This document shows positions 1 to 10,259 of a stretch of DNA of 64,000 nucleotides, piece after piece. The first letter of the stretch is position 1. Every line of letters begins with the position of its first letter. Position numbers and translations under genes: made by a program. The DNA comes from Desulfonema magnum (GTDB taxonomy: Bacteria > Desulfobacterota > Desulfobacteria > Desulfobacterales > 4be13), in the NCBI RefSeq assembly GCF_017377395.1, contig NZ_CP061800.1:3741633-3805632 (forward strand). Direction: 5' to 3'. Under the pieces are notes generated by a model that saw only the letters and a list, made by a program, of their open reading frames with translations, did not search any database and was not told where the DNA came from.

Positions 1-1
1 G

Positions 2-565
2 GGAAAACCCGACATTGCCAAAGCTGTCGGAAAGGTCCGCCGCACTCTGCCTGACCTGCTCGGGTATTTCGATGTGGCAGCTCCGATTGTCTCAGAACTC
101 AGGGGACTGCCGGTCAGTCAGGAGGCATTGCGGGCGCTTTGTCTGGCATGGCAATGGAGAAAAGAGATGATTAAGGCGAAAACCCCCGAAGCACGGAAGC
201 ACTGTGAAATGAACGAGGAATTCTGTCTCGAAACCGCGACAGGTCATCTTCAGGCCGATTATGAATATGTCAGAGAGCAGGTTTACAACGAACTGGACCG
301 AATAGTTCGGAGTTCGTCTCTGGTCGAATGCATAAATTCGATAATCCGTCCCTACCTGAACAGTTCAAAAAACAATATAAATCAGGAGACTCTGAACCTG
401 ATCATGTTTTACCATAATCACCGCCGTTACAGGGCTGGTAAGAGAAAAGGCAGGACTCCCTATGAACTTCTGACCGGAAGGAAACAGGAAAAAGACTGGA
501 TCGAACTTCTGTTTGATACTGTGGAAAAAACGGATCCGTCTTTTGCGGTCACTGTGAATTCGTAA
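2..565 (+). CDS. Transposase, C-terminal part (cut by window edge)
   Basis: The reading frame is open from the first bases of the window, so the gene starts upstream; the GTG at 74 is only the first in-window start-like codon. About 187 residues are visible. The C-terminal half has the look of a DDE transposase: a Ser-rich stretch followed by V-E (SSSLVECINS, presumably the last acidic residue), then RPYLNSSKN, an FYHNHRRYR block and a terminal RTPYELLTG motif, a common ending in DDE transposases. The upstream catalytic aspartates are outside the window. The family cannot be fixed from this piece. It is followed by about 950 bases of repeats, consistent with a mobile-element margin. Confidence 0.6.
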   Translation, partial: GKPDIAKAVGKVRRTLPDLLGYFDVAAPIVSELRGLPVSQEALRALCLAWQWRKEMIKAKTPEARKHCEMNEEFCLETATGHLQADYEYVREQVYNELDRIVRSSSLVECINSIIRPYLNSSKNNINQETLNLIMFYHNHRRYRAGKRKGRTPYELLTGRKQEKDWIELLFDTVEKTDPSFAVTVNS

Positions 566-813
566 AAAGGAACCGGTTTTTTCAGAAAAATCCGTTTCCG
601 GCCGCCAATTCACAAAATCGTAATATCATATCACCATAACTGAAGGTTCGTCCGCCAGCCTTCTGACACCGGAAGTGTGCCCGAAAACAAGCTTTTAAAA
701 AGTGTCAACTACTTTTATATTAATATGAAGGATGCCAATTTCTCCCTAAAAAATCTCATCTTCCGCCGAATAAACAAGTTTTCCATAATAGCCCTTATAT
801 TCAAGTAAATTTG

Positions 814-960
814 GGTGTGTCCCACCTTTTACACATCCGAAAAAATCAGCCACAAATACACAGAGGAACCGCGGAGAGACTTCGTGAGACTTTGTGTCTT
901 CGCGGCAAAAAAACGGATGCGTCCCGCCTTTTATCCGAAAAAATCAGCCACAAAGACACA
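814..960. repeat. Two direct copies of a ~46-bp repeat, 100 bp apart
   Basis: The segments at about 814-860 and 914-960 both read GTCCC-(A/G)CC-TTTTA-(CACA)TCCGAAAAAATCAGCC-ACAAA. A related sequence (GTCCCACCTTTTACAT) recurs near 29,138. Nothing coding is supported in 566-1512; the rest of this stretch holds the nested elements listed next. Confidence 0.6.
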
Positions 961-1133
961 AAGACACAAAGGAACCGCAAAAATACGTTCCGAGTCAGGT
1001 CCCGGCTCCGAAACTTTGTCGTATTGAATAATCCGTAACTGTCCGCGTCTGTCCCATTTCCCTCCGGCTTGTCTCAATGTCCTTGCAAGTTCTCTCTGCC
1101 CCCATTCGCCTTTGCCGGACGGGGTTTGCAACC

Positions 1134-1258
1134 CATATGCATCAGGCTAAGGATTTTTGTGATTCCGGAACGCCTGAAAATAAAGGTTTTGCCTTTCGGC
1201 CGTCGGCCGGTCAGTTTCAATGAAATCAGAATGTTCTGTCCTTAGCCTGATGCGTATG
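1134..1258. mobile_element. Family A miniature element, 125 bp, 11-bp target duplication
   Basis: The ends are inverted copies of CATAYGCATCAGGCTAAGGA. The flanks 1123-1133 and 1259-1269 are both GGTTTGCAACC, a perfect 11-bp direct duplication. A second copy lies at 48854-48960; the two share the inner GATTCCGGAACGCC and TCAGTTTCAATGAAATCAG segments and differ mainly by about 18 bp in the middle. It has no coding capacity, so it would be moved in trans by an unknown transposase. Confidence 0.85.
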
Positions 1259-1270
1259 GGTTTGCAACCC

Positions 1271-1361
1271 GGTAGTCCTGCAAAGGTAGTGATGAATCCC
1301 GTTCAGTCCCCCGATTATCAGGACACTGAATCTCATTCATCACTGCTTGTGCAGGACTACC
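1271..1361. mobile_element. Family B miniature element, 91 bp, 8-bp target duplication
   Basis: The terminal inverted repeat is GGTAGTCCTGCA, and the inner arms GTGATGAAT / ATTCATCAC make the whole element a near-perfect hairpin. The flanks 1263-1270 and 1362-1369 are both TGCAACCC. The same 91-bp element sits at 38433-38523 with its own 8-bp duplication, and a decayed copy is at 63685-63776. Confidence 0.85.
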
Positions 1362-1512
1362 TGCAACCCCGTCCGGAACATTAATTGTTCAGCCGTCGGC
1401 AGACGTTTCAGACGGAGCTGCAAACCCCGTCCGGCAAATAAAATGGAAACTTCTTTAGTAGAATTATTTTACCGCTTACTCGTGGACAGACACCAAATAA
1501 GAAGGAACGATC

Positions 1513-1914
1513 TTATCGTTCACACAACTCCACCAAAACCCCTTTGGTTGCCTTGGGATGCAGAAAAGCGATTTTTGCCCCGCCAGCCCCTATCCTGGGA
1601 GTTTCGTCAATCAGTTTCACTCCTCTTTCCTTCAGCTCTGCCAATGCCTCTTCAATGTTTTCCACACGAAACGCGACATGCTGTATACCCTCGCCTTTTT
1701 TTTCTATGTACTTGGCAACAGGCCCGTCAGGTGACGTGGATTCCAGCAGTTCCACTTCGCTCTCTCCCACGGGGAAAAAACCGGTGGTGACTTTCTGCTC
1801 CTGAACAGTTTCAGCCCCTTCAAATTTCAGCCCCAGAATATCTGACCAGAAATTTTTTCCTTCATCCATACTTTTTACGGCAATTCCGAGATGATCAATC
1901 TTGAGTATTTTCAT
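1513..1914 (-). CDS. mce: Methylmalonyl-CoA epimerase
   Basis: This enzyme interconverts the (R) and (S) forms of methylmalonyl-CoA in the propionate/succinate pathway. The 133-residue protein is one vicinal-oxygen-chelate unit pair and full length for the family. It begins KIDHLGIAV; expected metal ligands are H8, H79 (GIQHVAF) and E129 (VLVELCE), with E55 (VELLE) at the fourth position. The typical [15 protein letters not shown] and [11 protein letters not shown] segments are present. A strong AGGAGG lies 9 bases before the ATG. It is the last gene of a minus-strand run (tgt, GNAT, NifU-like, aminotransferase, mce), though cotranscription is inferred only from orientation. Confidence 0.93.
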   Translation of the reverse strand: MKILKIDHLGIAVKSMDEGKNFWSDILGLKFEGAETVQEQKVTTGFFPVGESEVELLESTSPDGPVAKYIEKKGEGIQHVAFRVENIEEALAELKERGVKLIDETPRIGAGGAKIAFLHPKATKGVLVELCER

Positions 1915-2008
1915 TAGTCATTTCCTCCTGATATAAAAGTGTTAGGTGTTAGGTGTTAAGGAAAAACCCTGAAACTTTCATGCTGGTTGCAAACGTTGCT
2001 CATAACCC

Positions 2009-3190
2009 CTATTTAAATTTTTCCATGACTTTTTTAAATCCTAGCATGGAATTTGTAATGGTTGCATCATCCACACAAAAGGCCAGTCTGAAATGCCCGG
2101 GCCCTCCGAAGCCGCTCCCGGGCACCGCAAGAATCAGTTCTTCCTGAAGAGCCTTTACAAATTTGACATCGTCCGGAACCGGGGTTTTGGGAAACAGATA
2201 AAATGCCCCGGGCGGCGTGACAAATTCATATCCGCAAGCCGCAAGCCCCTCACACAAAAGCTTTCTTTTCCTGTCGTACTCGGAGATATCCACACTCATC
2301 CCCTGCATACAGGCGACAACCCGCTGCATCAGAGCAGGCGCGTTCACAAATCCGAGTATCCTGTTGGCAAGAGCAGCCCCCGCCAGAATATCGTTTTTAA
2401 AAGTGGCCTTCGGGTTTACCGCGAGAAATCCCATGCGCTCACCGGGGATGGAGATATTCTTGGAATATGAATTGCCGATAACGCTTTCATTGTAGCAGTT
2501 AAAAATGCTGGGAACCTCTGCCCCGTCATAAACGATCTGACGATATGGCTCATCCGACAAAAGATATATGGTCTGCTTTATCTCCTTACTTTTCTTTTCC
2601 AGAAGCTCCCCGAGTTCCCCGAGGCTTTCTTCCGAATATATCTGACCCGTGGGATTATTCGGAGAGTTAATAATGATGGCTTTGGTTTTCTTAGTGATGG
2701 CGTAGGCGATGGCGTCAATATCCAGATTGAAACTCGGGGTGGTCGGTACTGGTTTTAATTCACCGCCGTGGTTGTCCGCGTAAAAATCATATTCCACAAA
2801 ATAAGGTGCGGGAACCAGAACCTCATCCCCGGGATTGAGGATGGCTTTCAGAATAATATTCAATGCGCCGGCCGCGCCGCAGGTCATAATTATCTCTTTT
2901 TCAGAAACTTCTGCCTTCTGCTCTTCGGAAAGGTATTCTGCCACGGATTTGCAAACCTGGGGATAACCGCTATTGGGCATATAACAGTGATCTCCCAGAC
3001 CACAGGAATCCACGGTATCTCTGAGTACTTCATTGAATTTTTCCGGAGGCGGGACATTCGGGTTTCCCAAACTGAAATCAAAGACATTTTCAGCCCCGTG
3101 TTTTGCCTTCAGCTGCGCGCCTTCCTCAAACATTTTCCGTATCCATGAGGACTTGGATAGTATTCTCTCAATTTTATTTGCAATGGTCAT
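2009..3190 (-). CDS. PLP-dependent aminotransferase, class I
   Basis: A fold-type I aminotransferase of 393 residues, the usual length for the aspartate-aminotransferase family. It shows the NSPNNPTGQIYS motif, the aspartate that binds the pyridine nitrogen of PLP (LLSDEPYRQIVYDG), the Schiff-base lysine in NSYSKNISIPGERMGF, and the C-terminal arginine region FRLAFCVDD that binds the substrate carboxylate. GGAGAA precedes the start. The substrate cannot be read from sequence; aspartate, alanine or an aromatic amino acid are all possible. Its neighbours do not settle the question. Confidence 0.88.
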   Translation of the reverse strand: MTIANKIERILSKSSWIRKMFEEGAQLKAKHGAENVFDFSLGNPNVPPPEKFNEVLRDTVDSCGLGDHCYMPNSGYPQVCKSVAEYLSEEQKAEVSEKEIIMTCGAAGALNIILKAILNPGDEVLVPAPYFVEYDFYADNHGGELKPVPTTPSFNLDIDAIAYAITKKTKAIIINSPNNPTGQIYSEESLGELGELLEKKSKEIKQTIYLLSDEPYRQIVYDGAEVPSIFNCYNESVIGNSYSKNISIPGERMGFLAVNPKATFKNDILAGAALANRILGFVNAPALMQRVVACMQGMSVDISEYDRKRKLLCEGLAACGYEFVTPPGAFYLFPKTPVPDDVKFVKALQEELILAVPGSGFGGPGHFRLAFCVDDATITNSMLGFKKVMEKFK

Positions 3191-3209
3191 AAAACAGTTC
3201 TCCGGTTCA

Positions 3210-3431
3210 TCAGGCAGATTCTACGGATTTTACCTCCGGAATCTCTTTTTTCAGCAATTTTTCTATTCCGTTTTTAAGGGTCATCTGGGACATGGGACAT
3301 CCCGCGCACGCGCCTTGCAGGCGAACTCTGACCACTCCGCTCTCTTCCACCTCAATAAGCTCCACATCACCGCCGTCCGCCTGAAGCGAAGGTCTTATTT
3401 TGTCTAACACTTTCTGAACTTTTTCTTTCAT
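3210..3431 (-). CDS. NifU C-terminal-domain protein (Fe-S scaffold/carrier)
   Basis: A 73-residue stand-alone NifU-like domain. The motif [16 protein letters not shown] carries the two cysteines (CxxC) that bind a labile [4Fe-4S] cluster for delivery to apo-proteins; the preceding [13 protein letters not shown] is the family signature. The start is set by AAGGAG seven bases upstream. Such a scaffold would serve the many Fe-S enzymes of an anaerobe, including LipA and NadA in this window. Confidence 0.9.
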   Translation of the reverse strand: MKEKVQKVLDKIRPSLQADGGDVELIEVEESGVVRVRLQGACAGCPMSQMTLKNGIEKLLKKEIPEVKSVESA

Positions 3432-3450
3432 AATTTTGTCTCCTTATTGA

Positions 3451-3547
3451 TTTTACCGTAAAAATACATTTTGAAAAGTCGGTTTTTTATCTGAAAACAT
3501 TTTCATAACCGGAGGCGAAAAACCCGGCTTTTTCATAAGCGTTTATT
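3451..3547 (+). repeat. Family I repeat, copy 1
   Basis: This ~97-bp unit begins TTTTACCGTAAAAATACATT, contains TATCTGAAAACATTTTCAT and GGCGAAAAACCCGGCTTTTT, and ends AAGCGTTTATT. Near-identical copies are at 9174-9271 (minus) and 49590-49687 (plus). Here it occupies the space directly upstream of the NifU-like gene. Confidence 0.8.
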
Positions 3548-3587
3548 GTAAGCATAACTCTGAAACACATATCACAGGCAGCTTTTT

Positions 3588-5208
<1,621 letters not shown>

Positions 5209-5330
5209 TTATCTTTTAGTAAGTAAAAAAGAAGCCTGCATCCATAATCAGGCAATATAACTGATGCGCCTCGCCCGTCCGCCACATATCCGGGTTATGT
5301 GGCATTTTGGGACACAACCCCCTTTATTTT

Positions 5331-6233
5331 TTATATGTTCATAAACCAATTATGATTAATTGTGATCTCCTCAACTTCCACCTTTTCTGTTTTTACGCCC
5401 AGACCAAGCTCTTTCAGTTTATCCACAAGCTGATTACCGTCAATTAAATCTATAGCCGGCGCGCCGTCTCTGGTAGCCTCTTTCATCGCATCTTTTGTAT
5501 AATTTCCTGTGGTAATGAGCAATGCCTTGTCCGCTCTCCCGACCATTGCCCCCCGAAAGTCCCGAACTTGGCTGGCTGTAACCGAACCCTGATACCGTTT
5601 GCACTGAAAAATAACATGAAAGCTGAGAAGCCCGCCCAGACGCATAATTCCCTTGCCGTCAATACCGCCGTCACTGCTCTGGCCTGTCACCTCAACCTGA
5701 GTGAAACCTGATTCACGGAGCAGTCTTTGCGCAAGCCGCTCAAATGCCGAAGGTTCCATTTTCAAAAGCGTATCTAAAAGTTCTTCACGCCAAGATATAT
5801 CTGGTTCGGTTTCGTCAGGGACATCTTTTATGACTGTCAGAGCATTATCCGGATTTGCCTCATCAGGTTCGTCTTTTACCGAACGAATCTTAGCTTTCTT
5901 TAATTGTTCTTGTGTGAACTGCCTGACTTTTTTCGAATCCACACTGTCAAGTTTTCTACCTTCGGCTGTTAATGCCCATACACCTCTGCTGGAATTTTCA
6001 ATTACTCCGTAGTTTTTCAGGTAAGTTCTTGCCCAGGCGAGTCTGTATTCGACTTTGGTTTGCCCACCTTTTTCCGGATTATGTAAAACTTCAATTTGTT
6101 CATCTGAAAGCCCTGCGATTTCTGAGGCTTTATTGTTAATTTCTTCAATTGTTCCTGACCCGCCAAGACTTTTGAGAGCCAGAAGAATAGGATTCATTAA
6201 GGGGTCAACCGCAGGAACATCCACTTTCGCCAT
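5331..6233 (-). CDS. mrr: Mrr-family restriction endonuclease
   Basis: The 300 residues comprise an N-terminal Mrr winged-helix domain (about 10-105, with the typical MNPILLALKSLGGSGTIEEI opening), a charged linker, and a C-terminal Mrr_cat PD-(D/E)xK-type nuclease domain (about 155-270). Catalytic features are the D in SSDGGIDGKG and FQCKRY (Q-x-K), after the ERLAQRLLRESGF helix. The family cuts modified or foreign DNA. There is no methyltransferase beside it, as expected for a type IV enzyme. AGAGAG precedes the ATG. It sits between tgt and a BrnTA pair, a small defence-like insert. Confidence 0.9.
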   Translation of the reverse strand: MAKVDVPAVDPLMNPILLALKSLGGSGTIEEINNKASEIAGLSDEQIEVLHNPEKGGQTKVEYRLAWARTYLKNYGVIENSSRGVWALTAEGRKLDSVDSKKVRQFTQEQLKKAKIRSVKDEPDEANPDNALTVIKDVPDETEPDISWREELLDTLLKMEPSAFERLAQRLLRESGFTQVEVTGQSSDGGIDGKGIMRLGGLLSFHVIFQCKRYQGSVTASQVRDFRGAMVGRADKALLITTGNYTKDAMKEATRDGAPAIDLIDGNQLVDKLKELGLGVKTEKVEVEEITINHNWFMNI

Positions 6234-6432
6234 TTGAAATCTCTCTAAAATAAATATTTATCATTATATCATATATTTAATGACATATTGTCCATTCGAG
6301 CCGACCGTCAGGGACGGCAGATAAGATTTACCGAATATTTACAAGATAACTGAGGATGTTATCTTTCAAACATCTTCTTAAAAAAAATATGTAAGGAATA
6401 GGGACGAAATAACACTTCTGTTTGCCGCCCCA

Positions 6433-6711
6433 TCAGACTGACAGATTACGAATACCCGCTTTCAATATCTCGTTTATCACAGATTCGTATTTTTCGCCTG
6501 CCTTCATCTTAAAATATGCGACGACCTCGGCATCAACAAGTATGCCGACTTTACCTTTCCGGACGGGTTTCCCGCCGACACGCAGTCTGGCTTCTGCCAT
6601 CTGTTCTTCCGTCACTTCAGGTATGTCGGACAGATCAATATCCTCATCCCGCATGGCATCAACACGCTGCCAGTCAGTGTCCGAATCCTTCAAAGTATGT
6701 TTTTTGCTCAT
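6433..6711 (-). CDS. brnA: BrnA-type antitoxin
   Basis: About 92 residues from MSKKHTLKDSD. The C-terminal GKVGILVDAEVVAYFKMKAGEKYESVINEILKAG region is the ribbon-helix-helix-like BrnA domain that binds the toxin and the operator; the upstream DWQRVDAMRDEDIDLSDIPE is typical of the family. The start at 6711 overlaps the 3' end of the toxin gene by 38 bases, so the two are translationally coupled. The frame is open upstream to 6771, but that extension lies inside the toxin gene and is not supported. Confidence 0.88.
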   Translation of the reverse strand: MSKKHTLKDSDTDWQRVDAMRDEDIDLSDIPEVTEEQMAEARLRVGGKPVRKGKVGILVDAEVVAYFKMKAGEKYESVINEILKAGIRNLSV

Positions 6712-6949
6712 GTTTCGTTGCCTTTCGCATTGAAATGATACGTATTTCATCATCCTGTTCGGTATGGGCAATTACCACAATTCTGCCTTTCAGCATGCCG
6801 AGGGTTATGAATCTGTCTTCCCCATAATATGTCCGATTATCCCCGAATGTGTATGTCATCCCGGCGAATACTGCCTCAGCGTCGGCAAAGTCAAAACCGT
6901 GTTTTGCGAGGTTTGTCTTTTGTTTGGTTTGGTCCCATGTGAATTTCAT
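6674..6949 (-). CDS. brnT: BrnT-type ribonuclease toxin
   Basis: A 91-residue protein with the BrnT hallmarks: FTWDQTKQKTNLAKHGFDFADAEAVF at the N-terminus, then EDRFITLGMLKGRIVVIAHTE and RIISMRKATKHEQ, which holds the conserved RNase-fold residues. BrnT is a RelE-like RNase neutralised by BrnA. The toxin is first and the antitoxin second, the usual BrnTA order. Autorepression by the complex would be expected from the family. Confidence 0.9.
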   Translation of the reverse strand: MKFTWDQTKQKTNLAKHGFDFADAEAVFAGMTYTFGDNRTYYGEDRFITLGMLKGRIVVIAHTEQDDEIRIISMRKATKHEQKTYFEGFGH

Positions 6950-7090
6950 GATCTGATGTGTATCCGGAATCAGTCTGAAAAAACTGGCTCACATATATGC
7001 AAGGTGACAGTAATAACATTTTGAAAGAACAAAGATATTTTTTAAAGCAGTACAAACCGGCCAATGAACTGTCGGGCGCACTCAGACCTT

Positions 7091-7243
7091 CAGCAGATCG
7101 AAAAGTTTCCGGGCAGTGTGCGGGACAGCAGAGAAACCCGGCTTTTTTTCCCGGACAGGACGCCTCCCCGGTCGGAAAAAGCCGGATTTCTCCAGGTCCG
7201 TCCTGTTTGCCCTGTGACGGCCCAAAAACTTTTCGATTTACTG
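7091..7243. mobile_element. Family R miniature element, copy 1 (5-bp duplication ACCTT)
   Basis: The arms are CAGCAGATCGAAAAGTTTCC on the left and AACTTTTCGATTTACTG on the right, and the inner stem is GAAACCCGGCTTTTT / AAAAAGCCGGATTTC. The flanks 7086-7090 and 7244-7248 are both ACCTT. The rest of 6950-7427 shows no gene. Confidence 0.85.
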
Positions 7244-7427
7244 ACCTTAGTTTACCCCACAAAAGATGGGATTGTTTTTTGGGTCTTCTGCCAGAACTAC
7301 ACTGCATTTAGTCAGTATTGATTGATATTTAAAAAGGATAAGGCCACATCAAATGCCTGCCTGCTACCACTGCAACAATATTTTTTTCATAGACTCCCCA
7401 TGTTCGGCTCATAATGAATAATTGCTG

Positions 7428-8510
7428 TCATTCAATAAACATGGCATCTCCGTAACTGTAAAACCTGTATTTCTTATCAATGGCCTTCTGGTACGCCTCT
7501 AATATTTTTTCACGCCCGGCAAACGCAGATACCAGCATGAGCAGCGTTGATTCCGGCAGATGAAAATTGGTGATCATCGCGTCAACAGCCTTGAATCTGT
7601 ATCCGGGATATATAAAAAGATCGCAATTCCCGCTGTCATTGATAAGATATCCGTTATCATCTGATGCATATTCCAAGGTGCGCACACAGGTTGTTCCCAC
7701 AGCCACCACACGGCTGCCATCTGCTTTTGCATGATTTATGATGTCAGCGGATCCTCCGGGGATGGAATACCATTCGGAATGCATTTGATGATCCCTGATA
7801 TCAGACACTCTTACAGGTAAAAATGTACCATATCCCACATGCAGGGTAATTGCAACCACCTTGACACCTTTGGATTTTATTTTTTCAAGAAGTTTTTCTG
7901 AAAAATGCAGTCCTGCCGTGGGGGCCGCAATTGCCCCTTTTTGTGAAGCATATACCGTCTGATATGATATTTTATCATTACAGGCTTCGTTCTGAGACAG
8001 ATTTCTTTTGATGTAAGGCGGAAGCGGCATGTTTCCGACCTGATAAAGGAGATTTTCAAAATTATCATCACATGAAAATTTTACCGTATGAATTCCATCA
8101 TTAAAATCTGTAATTTCTGCTTTTAATCCCTGATCAAAAAAAAGCAATGCCCCGGGCCTGGGACGTTTTGAGGCTTTTATCAGACAGTTGTAAGTAACAT
8201 TTCCATTTTTTTTATCTCCTGGGCCGGAGGGATTTGCTTTGCACCTGTTTCCATAATCTAAGATAAGAACCTCTGCCTTTCCGCCTGTGTCCTTTTTTCC
8301 GAACAGACGCCCCGGAATAACCTCGGTGTTGTTTATCACCAGCACATCTGACGGGGAAAGCAGATCATAAATATCAGAAAACGTATGGTGTGAGCATTTG
8401 CCAGTTTCACGGCTCAGGTGCAGGAGCTTTGACCGGTCTCTGTTGTCTGCCGGTTTCTGGGCTATCCAATCTTCAGGCAGATCATATGTGTAATCCGTTA
8501 GTGAAAACAT
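7428..8510 (-). CDS. queA: S-adenosylmethionine:tRNA ribosyltransferase-isomerase
   Basis: The enzyme transfers and isomerises the ribosyl part of SAM onto preQ1-tRNA to give epoxyqueuosine-tRNA. The 360 residues match the family. Signatures are the N-terminal YDLPEDWIAQKPADNRDRSKLLHL, VLVINNTEVIPGRLFG, the GAIAAPTAGLHF block, VVAITLHVGYGTFLPVR, VVAVGTTCVRTLEYA and TNFHLPESTLLMLVSAF. It starts six bases after the stop of the DUF2065 gene, so the two form a short operon. It is functionally linked to tgt upstream. Confidence 0.96.
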   Translation of the reverse strand: MFSLTDYTYDLPEDWIAQKPADNRDRSKLLHLSRETGKCSHHTFSDIYDLLSPSDVLVINNTEVIPGRLFGKKDTGGKAEVLILDYGNRCKANPSGPGDKKNGNVTYNCLIKASKRPRPGALLFFDQGLKAEITDFNDGIHTVKFSCDDNFENLLYQVGNMPLPPYIKRNLSQNEACNDKISYQTVYASQKGAIAAPTAGLHFSEKLLEKIKSKGVKVVAITLHVGYGTFLPVRVSDIRDHQMHSEWYSIPGGSADIINHAKADGSRVVAVGTTCVRTLEYASDDNGYLINDSGNCDLFIYPGYRFKAVDAMITNFHLPESTLLMLVSAFAGREKILEAYQKAIDKKYRFYSYGDAMFIE

Positions 8511-8516
8511 AATTTT

Positions 8517-8702
8517 TTAACTTTTTCCCATGTAAACCAGCCAGACTCCGATAAGCACCAGCGCCAAACCGAACCGCTGAAGACTGGTGTCCGACATTTC
8601 AATCACTTTTTGTATCCAGTATTTCATTTTTCGGGGGAACAGAGCATAGGGAACCCCCTCTATAAACATCACCATTCCAAGCACACATAGAAAGAATTCC
8701 AT
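8517..8702 (-). CDS. DUF2065 small membrane protein
   Basis: A 61-residue protein with two predicted membrane segments (residues 2-20 and 42-58) split by a short basic loop (PRKMKYWIQKV). The pattern MEFFLCVLGMVMFIEGVPYALFP...RFGLALVLIGVWLVYM fits DUF2065 (YjeT-like), often encoded next to biosynthetic genes in Proteobacteria. Its function is unknown. It directly precedes queA. Confidence 0.82.
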   Translation of the reverse strand: MEFFLCVLGMVMFIEGVPYALFPRKMKYWIQKVIEMSDTSLQRFGLALVLIGVWLVYMGKS

Positions 8703-8835
8703 AATATCCTTCTTCTGAATAATTTTATTATGATCCAGTGTGGGGTTTTCAAATTTTGATATGTCATATCAAATCAGCAAATGAACATTTCAGTCTTACC
8801 TCAGTATTTGCTGAGACAGTCTTTTTTGTAGTTCT

Positions 8836-9150
8836 TTCATATAAACGGTCATGACCTGCCGGTCACAACGAGGCATGAAAGTTTCTGCAAAAAACCGCTT
8901 CGCTTAATTTTTGCACTCCGGACTTTCATATAAACTCCCATGTCCTGCCGGTCACAACGAACGATGAAAGTTTTGTAGTTTTTCATGACACTTAACACTT
9001 AACACTTAACACTTAACACCTGACACTTTCATATAAACTCCCATGTCCTGCGGACACAACAAACGATAAAAGTTTTGTAGTTTTTCATGACACTTAACAC
9101 TTAACACTTAACACTTAACACTTAACACCTGACACTTTCATATAAACGTT
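8836..9150. repeat. Family C repeat array with CACTTAA heptamers
   Basis: Tandem copies of a module built from TTTCATATAAAC, a GACCTGCCGGTCACAACGA hairpin segment, GATGAAAGTTTTGTAGTTTTT, and runs of the heptamer CACTTAA ending CACCTGACAC. Three modules are visible here. No ORF in 8703-9989 looks like a gene. Confidence 0.8.
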
Positions 9151-9173
9151 TAAAATATCGTTTGTCAAAATAA

Positions 9174-9271
9174 AATAAACACTCATGAAAAATCCGGGTT
9201 TTTCGTCCCCGGTTATGAAAATGTTTTCAGATAAAAAAAACAGGTTTTCAAAATGGATTTTTACGGTAAAA
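9174..9271 (-). repeat. Family I repeat, copy 2
   Basis: This is the reverse-complement copy of the units at 3451 and 49590; it contains CATGAAAAATCCGGGTTTTT, ATGAAAATGTTTTCAGATAA and ends TTTTTACGGTAAAA. Confidence 0.75.
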
Positions 9272-9489
9272 AAGGGGAAATAAAACAGGTTATTCAAAGG
9301 GATAAGAAAAATTCGAAAAATTCGAAATCATGCGGGTCCGTTTTTCAAATTGTCCGAAAAAACAATTTGAAAAAATGTCTGACATCCGGCCGGTCATGCA
9401 GGCTGGGTTGGAGAACGAAACCTGATGCCGCTGACTGATGCATGGGAAGCTTTCAAAAGTCCTGGTGGGTGCTGATAATGTCGGGAAAT

Positions 9490-9770
9490 AAACGGGTATG
9501 ACCTGCCGGTCACAACGAATGATGAAAGTTCTGTAATTTTTCCTAAGACTTAACGATTAACACCTGACACTTTCATATAAACGGCCATGAGCGGTCCGCT
9601 CACAACGAAACATGAAAGAACTTTTAACTTCAGGCACTTTGGTTACTTTAGCTCACTTCAGACACTTTCATATAAACGGCCATGATCTGCCGGTCACAAC
9701 GAACGATGAAAGTTTTGTAGTTTTTCCTGACATTTAAAACTTAACACCTGACACTTTCATATAAACGCGG
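9490..9770. repeat. Family C repeat array, second block
   Basis: Further copies of the 8836-9150 module: GACCTGCCGGTCACAACGA, ATGAAAGTT, TTAACACCTGACACTTTCAT, ATAAACGGCCATGA. Between the blocks, 9300-9400 holds a separate hairpin (CAAATTGTCCGAAAAAACAATTTG) also seen near 25140. Confidence 0.75.
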
Positions 9771-9873
9771 GGTGGGAGATATGACAGACACGCTGTTCCA
9801 ATTTCTGTCTGAAAAAAGCAAAGGACAGACCTCGTTTGCGGCCTGCCCTTTGGGAATTTTTCGATTCATGATT

Positions 9874-9984
9874 ACCCGATGATCAAGTTTTTTGACCTGA
9901 TTCGAACAAAAAGCCTGTTATTCCTGCTTTCGCAGGCTTCGGCCTCAGTCAAACAGAAAGACAGAAAAAACTTGAACATCGAGT
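9874..9984. repeat. Family D palindromic element, decayed copy
   Basis: The arms are CCCGATGATCAAGTTTTTT and AAAAACTTGAACATCGAGT, with TTCCTGCTTTCGCAGG in the middle. Better copies lie at 26234, 34161, 46869 and 50831. Confidence 0.7.
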
Positions 9985-9989
9985 GGTTA

Positions 9990-10259
9990 TCAAATTTTGT
10001 TCAGTTGGTCTTTCATCATTACAAAATTATCATCCATTTTTTTTTTTAAGGACTGACATCCCTCTTCATAAGCTAAGTTCCAATTGTCAACGGTTTGTCT
10101 CCATTCATCAGGAACCCAGACAGCCTGATTCAGAAACACATCCATCACCTTTTTTGTCCTTGTCTGAACCGCTGCCATTGTATTGAACGAACCTTTGAAT
10201 ACAGTCCTTTGTAAATCTACCATCTCCTCAATGATTTGCTTTTGCTCCTGTTCGATCAT
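9990..10259 (-). CDS. Phasin-like small protein
   Basis: An 89-residue, wholly helical protein. It shares its plan with three paralogues at 12921, 13596 and 14018: a helix with (M/I)(I/V)(D/T)FQ(R/K)T.F..(S/A)F(N/K)(T/A)M..VQ, then VFL-QA-WVP-EW or equivalent, then a charged helix. Phasins coat PHA granules through amphipathic helices, and the local context (phaR, phaE, phaC, phaJ) supports that role. Its start overlaps the upstream gene by 32 bases, indicating coupling. Assignment is by context and paralogy, not by a diagnostic motif. Confidence 0.65.
   Translation of the reverse strand: MIEQEQKQIIEEMVDLQRTVFKGSFNTMAAVQTRTKKVMDVFLNQAVWVPDEWRQTVDNWNLAYEEGCQSLKKKMDDNFVMMKDQLNKI

Larger units (their letters stand above)
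1117..1376. repeat. Family F palindrome, split by two later insertions
   Basis: The outer arms are CGGACGGGGTTTGCAACC on the left and TGCAACCCCGTCCGG on the right (to 1376). Rejoined, they give a short GC-rich palindrome like the uninterrupted copy at 42204-42230 and the half copy at 1412-1438. Two miniature elements now separate the arms. Confidence 0.7.

Noticed and set aside
1347..1790. 147-codon plus-strand frame
   Set aside because: Begins in repeat DNA and runs antisense through methylmalonyl-CoA epimerase.
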